A DNA stretch of 8,526 bases from Holosporales bacterium. GTDB lineage: Bacteria; Pseudomonadota; Alphaproteobacteria; RUG11792. A model generated the notes under the pieces. It worked only from the letters and a program-made list of their open reading frames with translations, was not told where the DNA came from and searched no databases. A program made the position numbers and the translations under genes. Shown piece by piece: positions 1-6,871 of the stretch (the first letter of the stretch is position 1; each line of letters starts with the position of its first letter). Location: NCBI GenBank assembly GCA_031275915.1, contig JAISOC010000075.1, positions 1 through 8,526 on the forward strand, written 5' to 3'.

Positions 1-21
1 CTACAAAGTCTCGTGTTCTTT

Positions 22-160
22 CAGTACTCTTCCTTTTTGGAGAAACTCCATTATACCGATTGCTCGGCCAGCCTTTGTCAAGGTCCGCTTCGCTCTCCAC
101 CTTGACAAAGTGCCTCGCCATCTGGTTCTCTCTTTCTCGTTCCAAAAAGGAAATATACTG
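22..160. repeat. Nested palindromic element, about 139 bp
   Basis: Two concentric pairs of inverted arms are visible. The outer arms, 22-41 and 141-160, match at 18 of 20 positions, with an uninterrupted core TCCTTTTTGGA / TCCAAAAAGGA. The inner arms, CTTTGTCAAGGT (73-84) and ACCTTGACAAAG (99-110), are perfect over 12 bp around a 14-base loop. The stretches between the arms pair poorly. The size, symmetry and continued open frame resemble the Rickettsia palindromic elements, dispersed repeats of roughly 100-150 bp. Membership of that or any other family is inference, because only one copy lies in this window. Confidence 0.65.
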
Positions 161-187
161 TAGGGGGAAAGAAGGTATATATATAGG

Positions 188-230
188 AGTGTACGCTTGC
201 TCACTATCGTTCGCTAACGCTACTTCTAAC
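188..230. repeat. GC-richer tract with CGCT/AGCG units, possible repeat remnant
   Basis: This stretch is richer in G and C than its flanks. It contains a short dyad CGTTCGCTAACG (208-219) and several spaced CGCT or GCT words. It lies just outside the large palindrome and may be part of the same mobile or dispersed element. No second copy is visible in the window, so its repeat status is a guess. Confidence 0.25.
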
Positions 231-302
231 AGTGTTTATAAAAGATAAGGTTTGGCAATTAGAACTTCTAAATTTGGTTGTCAATCCACATTCACTTTCT
301 GC

Positions 303-332
303 TGGACTGATTTCTCTAAAATAATGTAGTAT
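303..332 (+). promoter_or_regulatory. Candidate rpsO promoter
   Basis: TGGACT (303-308) and TAGTAT (327-332) are separated by 18 bases. Each matches four of six positions of the sigma-70 consensus. This would give an rpsO leader of roughly 40-45 nt. The match is modest and other AT-rich pairs are possible. Confidence 0.25.
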
Positions 333-381
333 CATTCACATGCTTCATACTTGTTTGACTTCTGGGAGATAAGAGCGTTAT

Positions 382-678
382 ATGTCTATTGCTGCACAAA
401 GTGGTGATACTGTGAAAAAGAGTTTAAGAAAAAGTGATCTTATTGCAAAATATGCAAGAAATGAGAGTGACACTGGTCTTTCCGAGGTACAGATAGCATT
501 GCTAACGGATAGGATTGTCAACATCACTGCTCATATGCAAGAACACAAGAAAGATTACCATTCCAGGAGGGGACTTTTGATGCTTGTTAGCAATAGGAAA
601 AGATTATTGAAATATCTTAAAAATAATGATGAAGCAAGATACACCAAGATAATAGAAAAATTAGGCTTGCGCAGATAA
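382..678 (+). CDS. rpsO: 30S ribosomal protein S15
   Basis: This 98-residue protein is S15, a primary 16S rRNA-binding protein of the small-subunit platform that helps nucleate S6-S18 assembly and forms an intersubunit bridge. The signature is clear: DTG (31-33) and EVQIALLT follow the N-terminal helix, then the rRNA-binding [16 protein letters not shown] block and the C-terminal [13 protein letters not shown]. It is about nine residues longer than the usual 89, with the extra residues near the N-terminus after MSI. The ATG at 382 is preceded by purine-rich GGGAGATAAGAG (365-376). A GTG at codon 11 (412) would give 88 residues, close to the family length, but lacks a good ribosome site, so I keep the ATG. 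The usual GSPE after DT reads GLSE here. The pnp gene that commonly follows rpsO is absent; the next gene converges on it. Confidence 0.97.
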   Translation: MSIAAQSGDTVKKSLRKSDLIAKYARNESDTGLSEVQIALLTDRIVNITAHMQEHKKDYHSRRGLLMLVSNRKRLLKYLKNNDEARYTKIIEKLGLRR

Positions 679-710
679 AAATTTCAGACGAATTTAGCCT
701 GTTTGATAAT

Positions 711-2474
711 TTATTTCATCCTTTCAGTGATCTTTTTGATGGCCTCCTTGAAATTTGGAACTATATATCCAAAAATGTGTCCTATGTTTTCTTTTTCTTC
801 TTTTTGACGAAGAATTTCGAGGAGCATTCCATTTGTGCCAGACACTATGACAGTACTTCCTCTGTCTTTTACTTTTTTCACAATATGCTTGAGAGAACTC
901 ATGGCCTCTCCATCTAGGAACGGTACATTTTTGAAGTACAGAATAATAACATCTGGAAAAATCCCACGATTGTTTAAACTTTCATCAACGAGCTTTGTTA
1001 TATTTAAAAACAATATATTGTTTATCTGAATCACTTCTATTCTATCCATTATTTCTTTCGGCAAATTAACACTGTTTGAAAATCCATTTTTGTTATGCAT
1101 AAATTCTATCGCACCTGTATCGTGGTTTTTCGTGGAATGTACTGCAGCATCCTTAATTTTCACCATCCTCTTTGAGAAAAATATCATGGACGTTGTAAAT
1201 CCGATGATCACTGCGGGAATAAATCCAAAATACAAAGCTGCAATGATTGTTGCCCAAAATATGTAACTCTCATAATATTTATAATTCATGTATTGCAGTG
1301 GCTCTTTGCTGAAAAATGTTGATATGGCAAATACAACCAAAATCGCAGAGATGCAATGTACAGGGATATATTCTATTATAATCCATGAATATTTCACAAA
1401 TGCAAACGATAAAAAACAAACAGCCAGTAATCCAATTATTGTTTTTGCCTTGTATGATATGTTTGTCATTGTGAATGTGAGATTTGGGGAAATCATAAGT
1501 CCCCCACAAGCAACACTTGCGAAATTGGCAACCCCAGAAGAAATTAATTCAGCATTGGCCTGTAAATTTCTATCTCCAGTTATGCTTGAAGCAACATTCG
1601 TGCAGAAACAAGCTTCTGTTGCTATTACTACTGCTATTGCAAAGGCATAATTTAGGATGTTTATCAAAAAAGTTTGAGATGGTATTTCTTTGGATATTGT
1701 CGTGATGTTATCTATAACCTGAGCATTTAAGAATTCAGATCCAATGTTTTTTATAGGTTCAAGAAATGGGATCATTCCATGAGTTTGGGCGAAAATAACT
1801 CCTGCTCCAACGCAAAGATATAGAAAAAAGGAAAAGTAGCTCTTAATTTTCCATCTTATTAATATGAGAGGAATTAAAAATGCTCCTCCGTACATAATCT
1901 GTTGTACATTCACATTTTTTATATTCGCTTTTAATGTGCCAAGATTTTCAACAAAACTTTGGGAATGCTGGATTGTATCAATCCCAAGAATATATTGAAT
2001 TTGCTGAATAATTATAAATAGACTTACATACACAACTAGGGCCGCTACATATGCTCCAGATAAATATTTTAAAACATCGCTAAATCTCAGAAGTCCGAAA
2101 ATTGTGAGTATTACAGAAACAAATATGGCAGAAAATAATAATCCTTTATATTGGTATTTAGCCAAGATTTCAAAGGTAACAACGCACAAAGGAAGAGCAA
2201 TTGATGATATTTGATATTTTGATCCACCTATGATTATTGAACACATTGATGCTATGGCACATGATATTATTCCCTGCAAAGGAGAAGTACCGCAAAAGAA
2301 AGCCAAGGCCAATGCTATAGGAAACAACATCAAAAATATTCTAAGGCCACATAAAAGGTCATTTGCCAAAAAAGCGAAGGAATATCTCTCTATGTCCACA
2401 TTTAAAATAGATGGACAAAGCTCTAATTTTTTTACTATTTCGAGTTGATGAGAGATTTTTCTAGTAAATTTCAT
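711..2474 (-). CDS. SulP-family anion transporter with C-terminal STAS domain
   Basis: This is an inner-membrane SulP/SLC26-type transporter of 587 residues from the ATG at 2474. The N-terminal part carries about a dozen hydrophobic segments, starting near LANDLLCGLRIFLMLFPIAL. It includes the family stretch NAELISSGVANFASVACGG, which corresponds to the usual NxELxxxGxxN...GG in TM10. The C-terminal ~110 residues, from DRIEVIQINNILFLN onward, form a STAS domain with strand VIILYFKNV followed by PFLDGEAMSSL. The substrate cannot be read from sequence; the family moves sulfate, bicarbonate, dicarboxylates and other anions. The GP of TM3 and the conserved arginine of TM10 are absent (see findings). 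The frame is open to a GTG at 2504 that would add ten residues, but that GTG has no ribosome site and would place a perfect GGAGGA inside the coding region, so I prefer the ATG. It converges on rpsO. Confidence 0.9.
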   Translation of the reverse strand: MKFTRKISHQLEIVKKLELCPSILNVDIERYSFAFLANDLLCGLRIFLMLFPIALALAFFCGTSPLQGIISCAIASMCSIIIGGSKYQISSIALPLCVVTFEILAKYQYKGLLFSAIFVSVILTIFGLLRFSDVLKYLSGAYVAALVVYVSLFIIIQQIQYILGIDTIQHSQSFVENLGTLKANIKNVNVQQIMYGGAFLIPLILIRWKIKSYFSFFLYLCVGAGVIFAQTHGMIPFLEPIKNIGSEFLNAQVIDNITTISKEIPSQTFLINILNYAFAIAVVIATEACFCTNVASSITGDRNLQANAELISSGVANFASVACGGLMISPNLTFTMTNISYKAKTIIGLLAVCFLSFAFVKYSWIIIEYIPVHCISAILVVFAISTFFSKEPLQYMNYKYYESYIFWATIIAALYFGFIPAVIIGFTTSMIFFSKRMVKIKDAAVHSTKNHDTGAIEFMHNKNGFSNSVNLPKEIMDRIEVIQINNILFLNITKLVDESLNNRGIFPDVIILYFKNVPFLDGEAMSSLKHIVKKVKDRGSTVIVSGTNGMLLEILRQKEEKENIGHIFGYIVPNFKEAIKKITERMK

Positions 2475-2492
2475 AACAACAAATAAAGATAT

Positions 2493-2498
2493 TCCTCC
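2493..2498 (-). promoter_or_regulatory. Perfect Shine-Dalgarno (GGAGGA) at unusual distance from start
   Basis: On the minus strand GGAGGA lies 18 bases before the transporter ATG at 2474, longer than the usual 5-9. No standard start codon lies at normal spacing. If the GTG at 2504 were used, the motif would fall inside codons 3-4. Either the distance is bridged, or the motif serves another role, or the start is non-canonical. Confidence 0.4.
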
Positions 2499-2521
2499 GC
2501 TCACTACATTCTATATACAAA

Positions 2522-2550
2522 ATAATTAATTTTCCGTTTATTTTTATCAA
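2522..2550 (-). promoter_or_regulatory. Candidate promoter for the SulP gene
   Basis: On the minus strand TTGATA (2550-2545, five of six matches) is followed after 17 bases by AATTAT (2527-2522, four of six). It lies in the 78-bp gap after the lysozyme gene. Initiation near 2515 would give a leader of about 40 nt to the ATG at 2474 and would leave only about 11 nt before the GTG at 2504, which supports the ATG. It would allow the transporter to be expressed apart from gyrA. Confidence 0.35.
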
Positions 2551-2582
2551 AAATTTTGTAATGAAAAATGCTCTTACATCAA

Positions 2583-3146
2583 CTATTTATACGCTCTGTT
2601 TAACCATATATTCAAAAATTTGTTTTGAGTTTCATCTTTTTGAACAATCATTCTATATACTGCAGCTTGCTCTGATCTAATAGCTACAAGAAAAGCTTCA
2701 TCATTAGAAACATCGTTAATTAGTGATATTGCAAATTTCCAATCATCACGCTTATCAAACAAACTTCTTTTGCCATAAACTGATTGGAGAGCTCTTTTAA
2801 CGATTTCTTTTGCCTGCTCCTCTCCAAAATTCACACAAATATCAAAGATTTTTGAAGCAATATCTGAATTAGAGACATCGTCTAAATCCAATATTTTCCA
2901 GTATTCTTTGTAATATATGCCCTTAGCTTGATCTACAGTGAGATTCTTTATATCCACATCAGGGTGTGCTCTTTTGCTAATTCCATACTTAGTCTCTCCC
3001 CCATGATCATCAGAATCATTAACGTATCCACCCTCATGTCTTAATGTCTTTGAAATAGCATTATCGAAATTTTTTCCATATTCAGAGTAACCGGCACACC
3101 CAACTAAGAGTACACAAGATATCAATAAACTTACATTTCTATTCAT
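2583..3146 (-). CDS. Lipoprotein lysozyme, GH108 (zliS-type) muramidase
   Basis: This 187-residue protein resembles the GH108 N-acetylmuramidases, phage-endolysin-like enzymes that cut the glycan strands of peptidoglycan. The signature is [21 protein letters not shown] (37-57) with the expected catalytic Glu38 in EGGY. It is followed by the [15 protein letters not shown] helix and a C-terminal region like the peptidoglycan-binding part of the family (FDICVNFG, ending WLNRAYK). The N-terminus is a lipoprotein signal: MNRN, a hydrophobic run, then the lipobox LVGC with Cys17. The product should therefore be lipid-anchored and face the periplasm. The chosen ATG (3146) has AGGA five bases upstream; in-frame ATGs at 3149, 3158 and 3170 would only lengthen the n-region. 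Its first eight bases overlap the end of gyrA, indicating co-transcription and probable translational coupling. No holin or other phage gene is nearby. Confidence 0.85.
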   Translation of the reverse strand: MNRNVSLLISCVLLVGCAGYSEYGKNFDNAISKTLRHEGGYVNDSDDHGGETKYGISKRAHPDVDIKNLTVDQAKGIYYKEYWKILDLDDVSNSDIASKIFDICVNFGEEQAKEIVKRALQSVYGKRSLFDKRDDWKFAISLINDVSNDEAFLVAIRSEQAAVYRMIVQKDETQNKFLNIWLNRAYK

Positions 3147-5790
3147 CATTATCCTCATTTTCTGCAACAACTGAAACAGAAGAGACTACTTCTCCGCTAT
3201 TCATTCGCAGGATTATAACTCCTTGAGCTGCTCTTCTTGTTATTCTTATGTCCTCGACTGAACATCTCATGATTCTTCCATTATTCGTAATAAGCATTAT
3301 ATGATCATCATATCGAACTGGAAAAGATGCAACTACTGGTCCATTTTTGTCTGTTATTGCTATGTTAGTGAATCCTTTTGTGCCTCGGCTTGTGGGTCTA
3401 TATTCATAAAACGATGAGGCCTTTCCAAATCCATTCTCAGTAATTGTCAGGATTAATTTTTCATCCATAGCAAGTTTTGTCATTTTGTCATCTATAATTG
3501 TTTTTGATAGATTTGCTTTTTTTGCATTTTTCCTTAATTGCTCAGCATTTTTTAAATAGGTTTCTCTTTCTTCTATATTATCTATTTCCCATTTATCGAG
3601 GATTGCCATGGACATAACCTCATCTCCATTCTGCAATCTTATTCCTCTCACTCCATTTGACTCTCTCCCAGAGAACACCCTAACATCAGTTGCATTAAAT
3701 CTGTTGCATATTCCCTTTTTGGTGGCTATGAAGATATCCTCCGTATCACTGCACAGAGATACATTGATAAGTTTTTCTCCTTCATCAAGACCTATTGCTT
3801 TTTTGCCATTACTCGGAATGTTTTTAAAGTCAGAGCACTTATTTCTTCTGACATTTCCAAAAGAGGTCATGAAAACAAGAGTTTTATCTTCAAAATTCTC
3901 TGTATTCTTGTTAATTGTGAGGATTGTTGATATTTTTTCATTCTCAGAAACGGGAAGAAGGTTTATAAGAGCTCTTCCCTTTGAGGTGGCGCTTGCAAGC
4001 GGCAGGTTATAGACTTTCATTCTGTAAACTTTGCCAATAGATGTGAAAAACAAAATATCATCATGAGTATTGGCTATAGTAACACTGTCTACTACGTCCT
4101 CTTCTTTTGTATCCATTCCATTCCTGCCCTTTCCCCCTCTTTTTTGAGATCTGTATGTTGAAAGAGGCACCCTCTTGATGTATCCCTCAAGAGTTACAGT
4201 AACCACCATATCTTCTTTCTGTATTAAATCTTCAATATCAACTTCATCGAAATTTCCTTCAATAGTTGTGAGTCTTGGAGTGTTGAATTTCTCTTTAACC
4301 TCAAGAAGTTCTTCTTTCACAATCTGAATGATCTTTTCCCTTGAGCCTAAGATGCTTATGAGTTCATTGATTTCAGATATAACCTCTTCCAAATCTTTTT
4401 GAATCTTTTCTCTCTCGAGTCCTGTTAATCTATGAAGCCTGAGATCTAGTATGGCATTAGCTTGAATTTCCGTGAGAGTACACTGAGTTGTATCCGAGGA
4501 AACTCCATTAACCAATTCAATCATTGATCTGATATCAGAGACATCAAAGATCTTGCTCATAAGTTTGTTTTTGGCCTCATTTCTATCTGTTGAGTTTCGG
4601 ATAATCGAGATGACTTCATCTATATTTGCAATTGCCATAGCAAATCCCAACAATACGTGAGCCTTCTCTCTGGCCTTCTTTAATCTGAATTTACTTCTCC
4701 TGACAATCACATCCTCCCTGAATTCAGAGAATATTTTAAGCATGTCCTTTATAGATAATCTCATGGGCTTGTTATTCACTATGGACAACATGTTGTATCC
4801 AAAAGATGTCTGAAGAGGAGTGTATTTAAAAAGCTGATTCAAAATGACTTCAGCAGATGCATCTTTCTTGATTTCTATGACAACTCGAACACCATCCTTG
4901 TTAGATTCGTCTCTTATGTCACTTATACCCTCAACCGTTTTCTCTTTAACCAGTTCAGCTATTCTTTCAACCATCTTGGCCTTATTAACCATATATGGAA
5001 TTTCTGAAACGATTATCGATTCTCTTCCAGATGTGCCAGTTATTATCTCTGTTCTTGATCTAACAATGATGGATCCTCGCCCAGTACTGAATGCAGATCT
5101 GATTCCTCCACTTCCCATGACTATGGCTCCAGTTGGGAAATCAGGTCCAGGTATTATTTCCATAAGCTCTTCTGTGGTTATATCAGGATTATCTATAACT
5201 GCTATGCAAGAGTCTATGACCTCTCCAAGATTGTGAGGAGGAATATTGGTGGCCATGCCAACTGCTATTCCATTGGCTCCATTAACGAGAAGGTTTGGAA
5301 ATCTGGCAGGCAGTACGCAGGGTTCCTCAATAGATCCATCATAATTTGGTTTGAAATCAACTGTATCATTGTCTATGTCTTGAACCATTTCATGGGCAAC
5401 CAAACTCATCCTGGCTTCTGTGTATCGGGAAGCTGCAGCCAAATCTCCATCCATAGATCCGAAGTTTCCTTGTCCATCAACCAATGGAACTCTCAGGCTG
5501 AAATCCTGAGCTAATCTGACCATGGTGTCATATATAGCTGCATCACCGTGAGGGTGATATTTTCCCATGACCTCACCCACTACCCTTGCGGATTTTCTAT
5601 ATGGCTTGTTATAGTGATTGCCAGTTTCATTCATGGCATAAATAATTCTTCTATGAACTGGCTTGAGACCATCTCGAATATCAGGAAGAGCCCTCGAGAT
5701 TATGACGCTCATGGCGTAGTCCAAATAAGACTTCTGCATCTCCTCTTCTATTGGAACTATCCTAATGTCTTCGCTCTCTCTGTTTTCCAT
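3139..5790 (-). CDS. gyrA: DNA gyrase subunit A
   Basis: This 883-residue protein is GyrA, the DNA-cleaving subunit of the A2B2 gyrase that introduces negative supercoils. The cleavage domain opens with [28 protein letters not shown]. The catalytic tyrosine is Tyr123 in SRYTEARM. The winged-helix quinolone region reads [11 protein letters not shown], with Ala84 where E. coli has Ser83 and Asp88 at the Asp87 position. A coiled-coil tower and the dimer gate ([15 protein letters not shown]) follow. The C-terminal beta-pinwheel carries the GyrA box QKRGGKG (549-555), which separates GyrA from ParC. A charged insertion at about 733-775 lies between pinwheel blades, and the tail is acidic. The ATG at 5790 has no clear Shine-Dalgarno. 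The gene lies about 25 nt downstream of a strong promoter, and its stop overlaps the lysozyme start. Confidence 0.98.
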   Translation of the reverse strand: MENRESEDIRIVPIEEEMQKSYLDYAMSVIISRALPDIRDGLKPVHRRIIYAMNETGNHYNKPYRKSARVVGEVMGKYHPHGDAAIYDTMVRLAQDFSLRVPLVDGQGNFGSMDGDLAAASRYTEARMSLVAHEMVQDIDNDTVDFKPNYDGSIEEPCVLPARFPNLLVNGANGIAVGMATNIPPHNLGEVIDSCIAVIDNPDITTEELMEIIPGPDFPTGAIVMGSGGIRSAFSTGRGSIIVRSRTEIITGTSGRESIIVSEIPYMVNKAKMVERIAELVKEKTVEGISDIRDESNKDGVRVVIEIKKDASAEVILNQLFKYTPLQTSFGYNMLSIVNNKPMRLSIKDMLKIFSEFREDVIVRRSKFRLKKAREKAHVLLGFAMAIANIDEVISIIRNSTDRNEAKNKLMSKIFDVSDIRSMIELVNGVSSDTTQCTLTEIQANAILDLRLHRLTGLEREKIQKDLEEVISEINELISILGSREKIIQIVKEELLEVKEKFNTPRLTTIEGNFDEVDIEDLIQKEDMVVTVTLEGYIKRVPLSTYRSQKRGGKGRNGMDTKEEDVVDSVTIANTHDDILFFTSIGKVYRMKVYNLPLASATSKGRALINLLPVSENEKISTILTINKNTENFEDKTLVFMTSFGNVRRNKCSDFKNIPSNGKKAIGLDEGEKLINVSLCSDTEDIFIATKKGICNRFNATDVRVFSGRESNGVRGIRLQNGDEVMSMAILDKWEIDNIEERETYLKNAEQLRKNAKKANLSKTIIDDKMTKLAMDEKLILTITENGFGKASSFYEYRPTSRGTKGFTNIAITDKNGPVVASFPVRYDDHIMLITNNGRIMRCSVEDIRITRRAAQGVIILRMNSGEVVSSVSVVAENEDNDE

Positions 5791-5822
5791 AAACTTTATA
5801 ATGGCAAGGGCTAATAGGCCGC

Positions 5823-5851
5823 ATTATAGGACAAACCTGACTAAAAGTCAT
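5823..5851 (-). promoter_or_regulatory. gyrA promoter
   Basis: On the minus strand a perfect TATAAT (5828-5823) follows ATGACT (5851-5846, four of six matches to TTGACA, with the TGAC core) after exactly 17 bases. Initiation near 5816 would give a leader of about 25 nt to the gyrA ATG at 5790. Confidence 0.6.
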
Positions 5852-5857
5852 CAGGTT
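5834..5857. promoter_or_regulatory. Overlapping inverted repeats at the gyrA -35, candidate operator
   Basis: AACCTGA (5834-5840) and TCAGGTT (5851-5857) are perfect 7-bp arms around a 10-base centre. A second pair, TGACT (5838-5842) and AGTCA (5846-5850), lies inside with a slightly different centre. Both cover the spacer and -35 of the gyrA promoter, so a bound protein could block it. In many bacteria gyrase promoters respond to supercoiling without an operator, so this role is inference. Confidence 0.35.
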
Positions 5858-5917
5858 GGGTCAACATAAACTACAACACACTTGAGATTAGCATATAAAT
5901 ATTATACAACAAGAAAT

Positions 5918-5965
5918 ATGAAAAATATTTTTGTACTTGTGACACTGTGCCAAGATTTAATGTAA
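5918..5965 (+). other. 15-codon leader-like ORF overlapping the membrane-protein start
   Basis: An ATG at 5918 begins MKNIFVLVTLCQDLM and stops at 5963-5965, in the frame adjacent to the membrane protein, whose GTG start (5947) lies within it. The ATG is preceded by a weak AAGAAAT. It could be a coupling leader peptide. Alternatively it could be the true N-terminus of the membrane protein if one base were gained in the T5 run at 5928-5932. It could also be chance in AT-rich DNA. Confidence 0.2.
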
Positions 5966-6789
5966 TCCAAAACTTTGCTGTTTTATTGTTGCTATACATG
6001 TTTTGTTCTATTTTGTGTCTTGTGGTTGAAGATGCACTTAACTGCGTATTTGCGCTCAACAATTATGGAGTTCTTATCAATGATTACTGGCGTTGCTTAG
6101 CTTATATAATTCTCTGCGCTGTCGTTTTTGTTTTCTGTGAACTCTTGCCCAGTGAATATCTTGCAAATAACAACAAGTTGGTCTGGGCACCTCTTTTCGC
6201 TCTTTTCGCTTTTTCCATTATTAACATTTCTAATATTTTACAAGAGTACTTTTGGGGCGACGCTAAGCAGGGAGATAAATACGTTCTCCTTATAAATATT
6301 TTCGGTATAATTGCATACATTGCTTGGTTATACTTTGAAAGAAGTGAACTGAGAGCAAAGAATAAAAAACTTTATTATTTGATTATTTCCGCGATATTGG
6401 CAGCTGTTATATCAACTGGAGGATACCTTTCAAACTCACACATGCCAATAAAAATAATCAGAAGTTTACGCAGAGATGCGAAAATACAAACAGAAGTTCA
6501 CAATCTTCAGGCAATATTGAGTAATTCGAACGTAATTTATAAAGACACTGAAGAAGTAATGAAAAACGTTGGAGCTGCTCAATCAGATCCTCTCAAATCA
6601 GGTATGATAAAATACAAGAAAGTAACTGATAAAGAGTTTTCTCTATCATGGAATTTAGAAACTGATTTTGAGAGCATCAGTGAGAACAGCAGATTACGAA
6701 AAATATCACGTTGCTTCGGCGGATTTCACAAGAGTAAGCAAGGAGTGAACGAAAAGATATTCAAACTGAATGAGCGAAAGTCAAAGTAG
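5947..6789 (+). CDS. Unrecognised five-helix integral membrane protein
   Basis: I do not recognise this 280-residue protein. Five hydrophobic segments are visible at about 9-28, 48-67, 78-98, 112-130 and 142-162. The loops between them are short, and a hydrophilic tail of roughly 115 residues begins at about 165. The tail starts with basic IRSLRRDAK and ends in lysine-rich sequence, which by the positive-inside rule suggests it is cytoplasmic. The C-terminal region shows no enzyme motif. Cysteines are frequent in the first two helices. The frame's only start before the first helix is a GTG at 5947 with no ribosome site; the next, an ATG at 5998, would cut into that helix. Upstream the frame is open to a TAA at 5896-5898. 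It is divergent from gyrA and 82 bp ahead of the Do protease, on the same strand. Confidence 0.75.
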   Translation: MPRFNVIQNFAVLLLLYMFCSILCLVVEDALNCVFALNNYGVLINDYWRCLAYIILCAVVFVFCELLPSEYLANNNKLVWAPLFALFAFSIINISNILQEYFWGDAKQGDKYVLLINIFGIIAYIAWLYFERSELRAKNKKLYYLIISAILAAVISTGGYLSNSHMPIKIIRSLRRDAKIQTEVHNLQAILSNSNVIYKDTEEVMKNVGAAQSDPLKSGMIKYKKVTDKEFSLSWNLETDFESISENSRLRKISRCFGGFHKSKQGVNEKIFKLNERKSK

Positions 6790-6819
6790 GTGATGTGCTT
6801 CCTTCTTATATCACTCTCG

Positions 6820-6828
6820 TGCTATGAT
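6820..6828 (+). promoter_or_regulatory. Candidate extended -10 promoter for the Do protease
   Basis: TGCTATGAT combines the extended -10 TGn with TATGAT (five of six matches). The -35 region upstream is poor, as is usual for extended -10 promoters. Initiation near 6835 would give a leader of about 37 nt before the ATG at 6872. This would let the protease be transcribed apart from the upstream membrane protein. Confidence 0.4.
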
Positions 6829-6871
6829 GGCTTGGTGATCTATTTATCTTTTGAATTGATGGGAAGAATAT

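Larger units (their letters stand above)
1..381. other. Gene-free region upstream of rpsO, with palindromic repeat
   Basis: No open frame here looks like a known protein. The minus strand is open for 67 codons from a GTG at 204 to a stop at 1-3, and the plus strand is open from 60 to 248. Both frames run straight through the inverted repeats, so they are probably by-products of the repeat rather than genes. Bases 22-160 form a nested palindrome, 188-230 hold a short tract rich in CGCT/AGCG units, and 241-381 are ordinary AT-rich leader leading into rpsO. I found no tRNA cloverleaf or other RNA gene. Confidence 0.6.

Noticed and set aside
1..204. 67-codon minus-strand frame from a GTG at 204
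   Set aside because: It runs through the nested palindrome, has no ribosome site and shows no recognisable protein family. It is more likely produced by the repeat.
355..383. TTGACT / 17 bases / TTATAT as rpsO promoter
   Set aside because: The -10 would overlap the ATG at 382, so the transcript would start inside the gene.
679..710. Possible bidirectional terminator between rpsO and the SulP gene
   Set aside because: Only weak 5-base pairings are visible and there is no clear GC stem with a T tract.
2540..2582. Hairpin TGTAA/TTACA followed by AAAATTTTT after the lysozyme gene
   Set aside because: The 5-bp AT-rich stem is too weak to call a terminator.
2583..3146. Prophage remnant around the lysozyme
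   Set aside because: No holin, spanin, integrase, structural phage gene or att-like repeat is present; both flanking genes are chromosomal.
4844..5236. 130-codon plus-strand frame antisense to gyrA
   Set aside because: It is a shadow of the gyrA coding strand, with no family signature.
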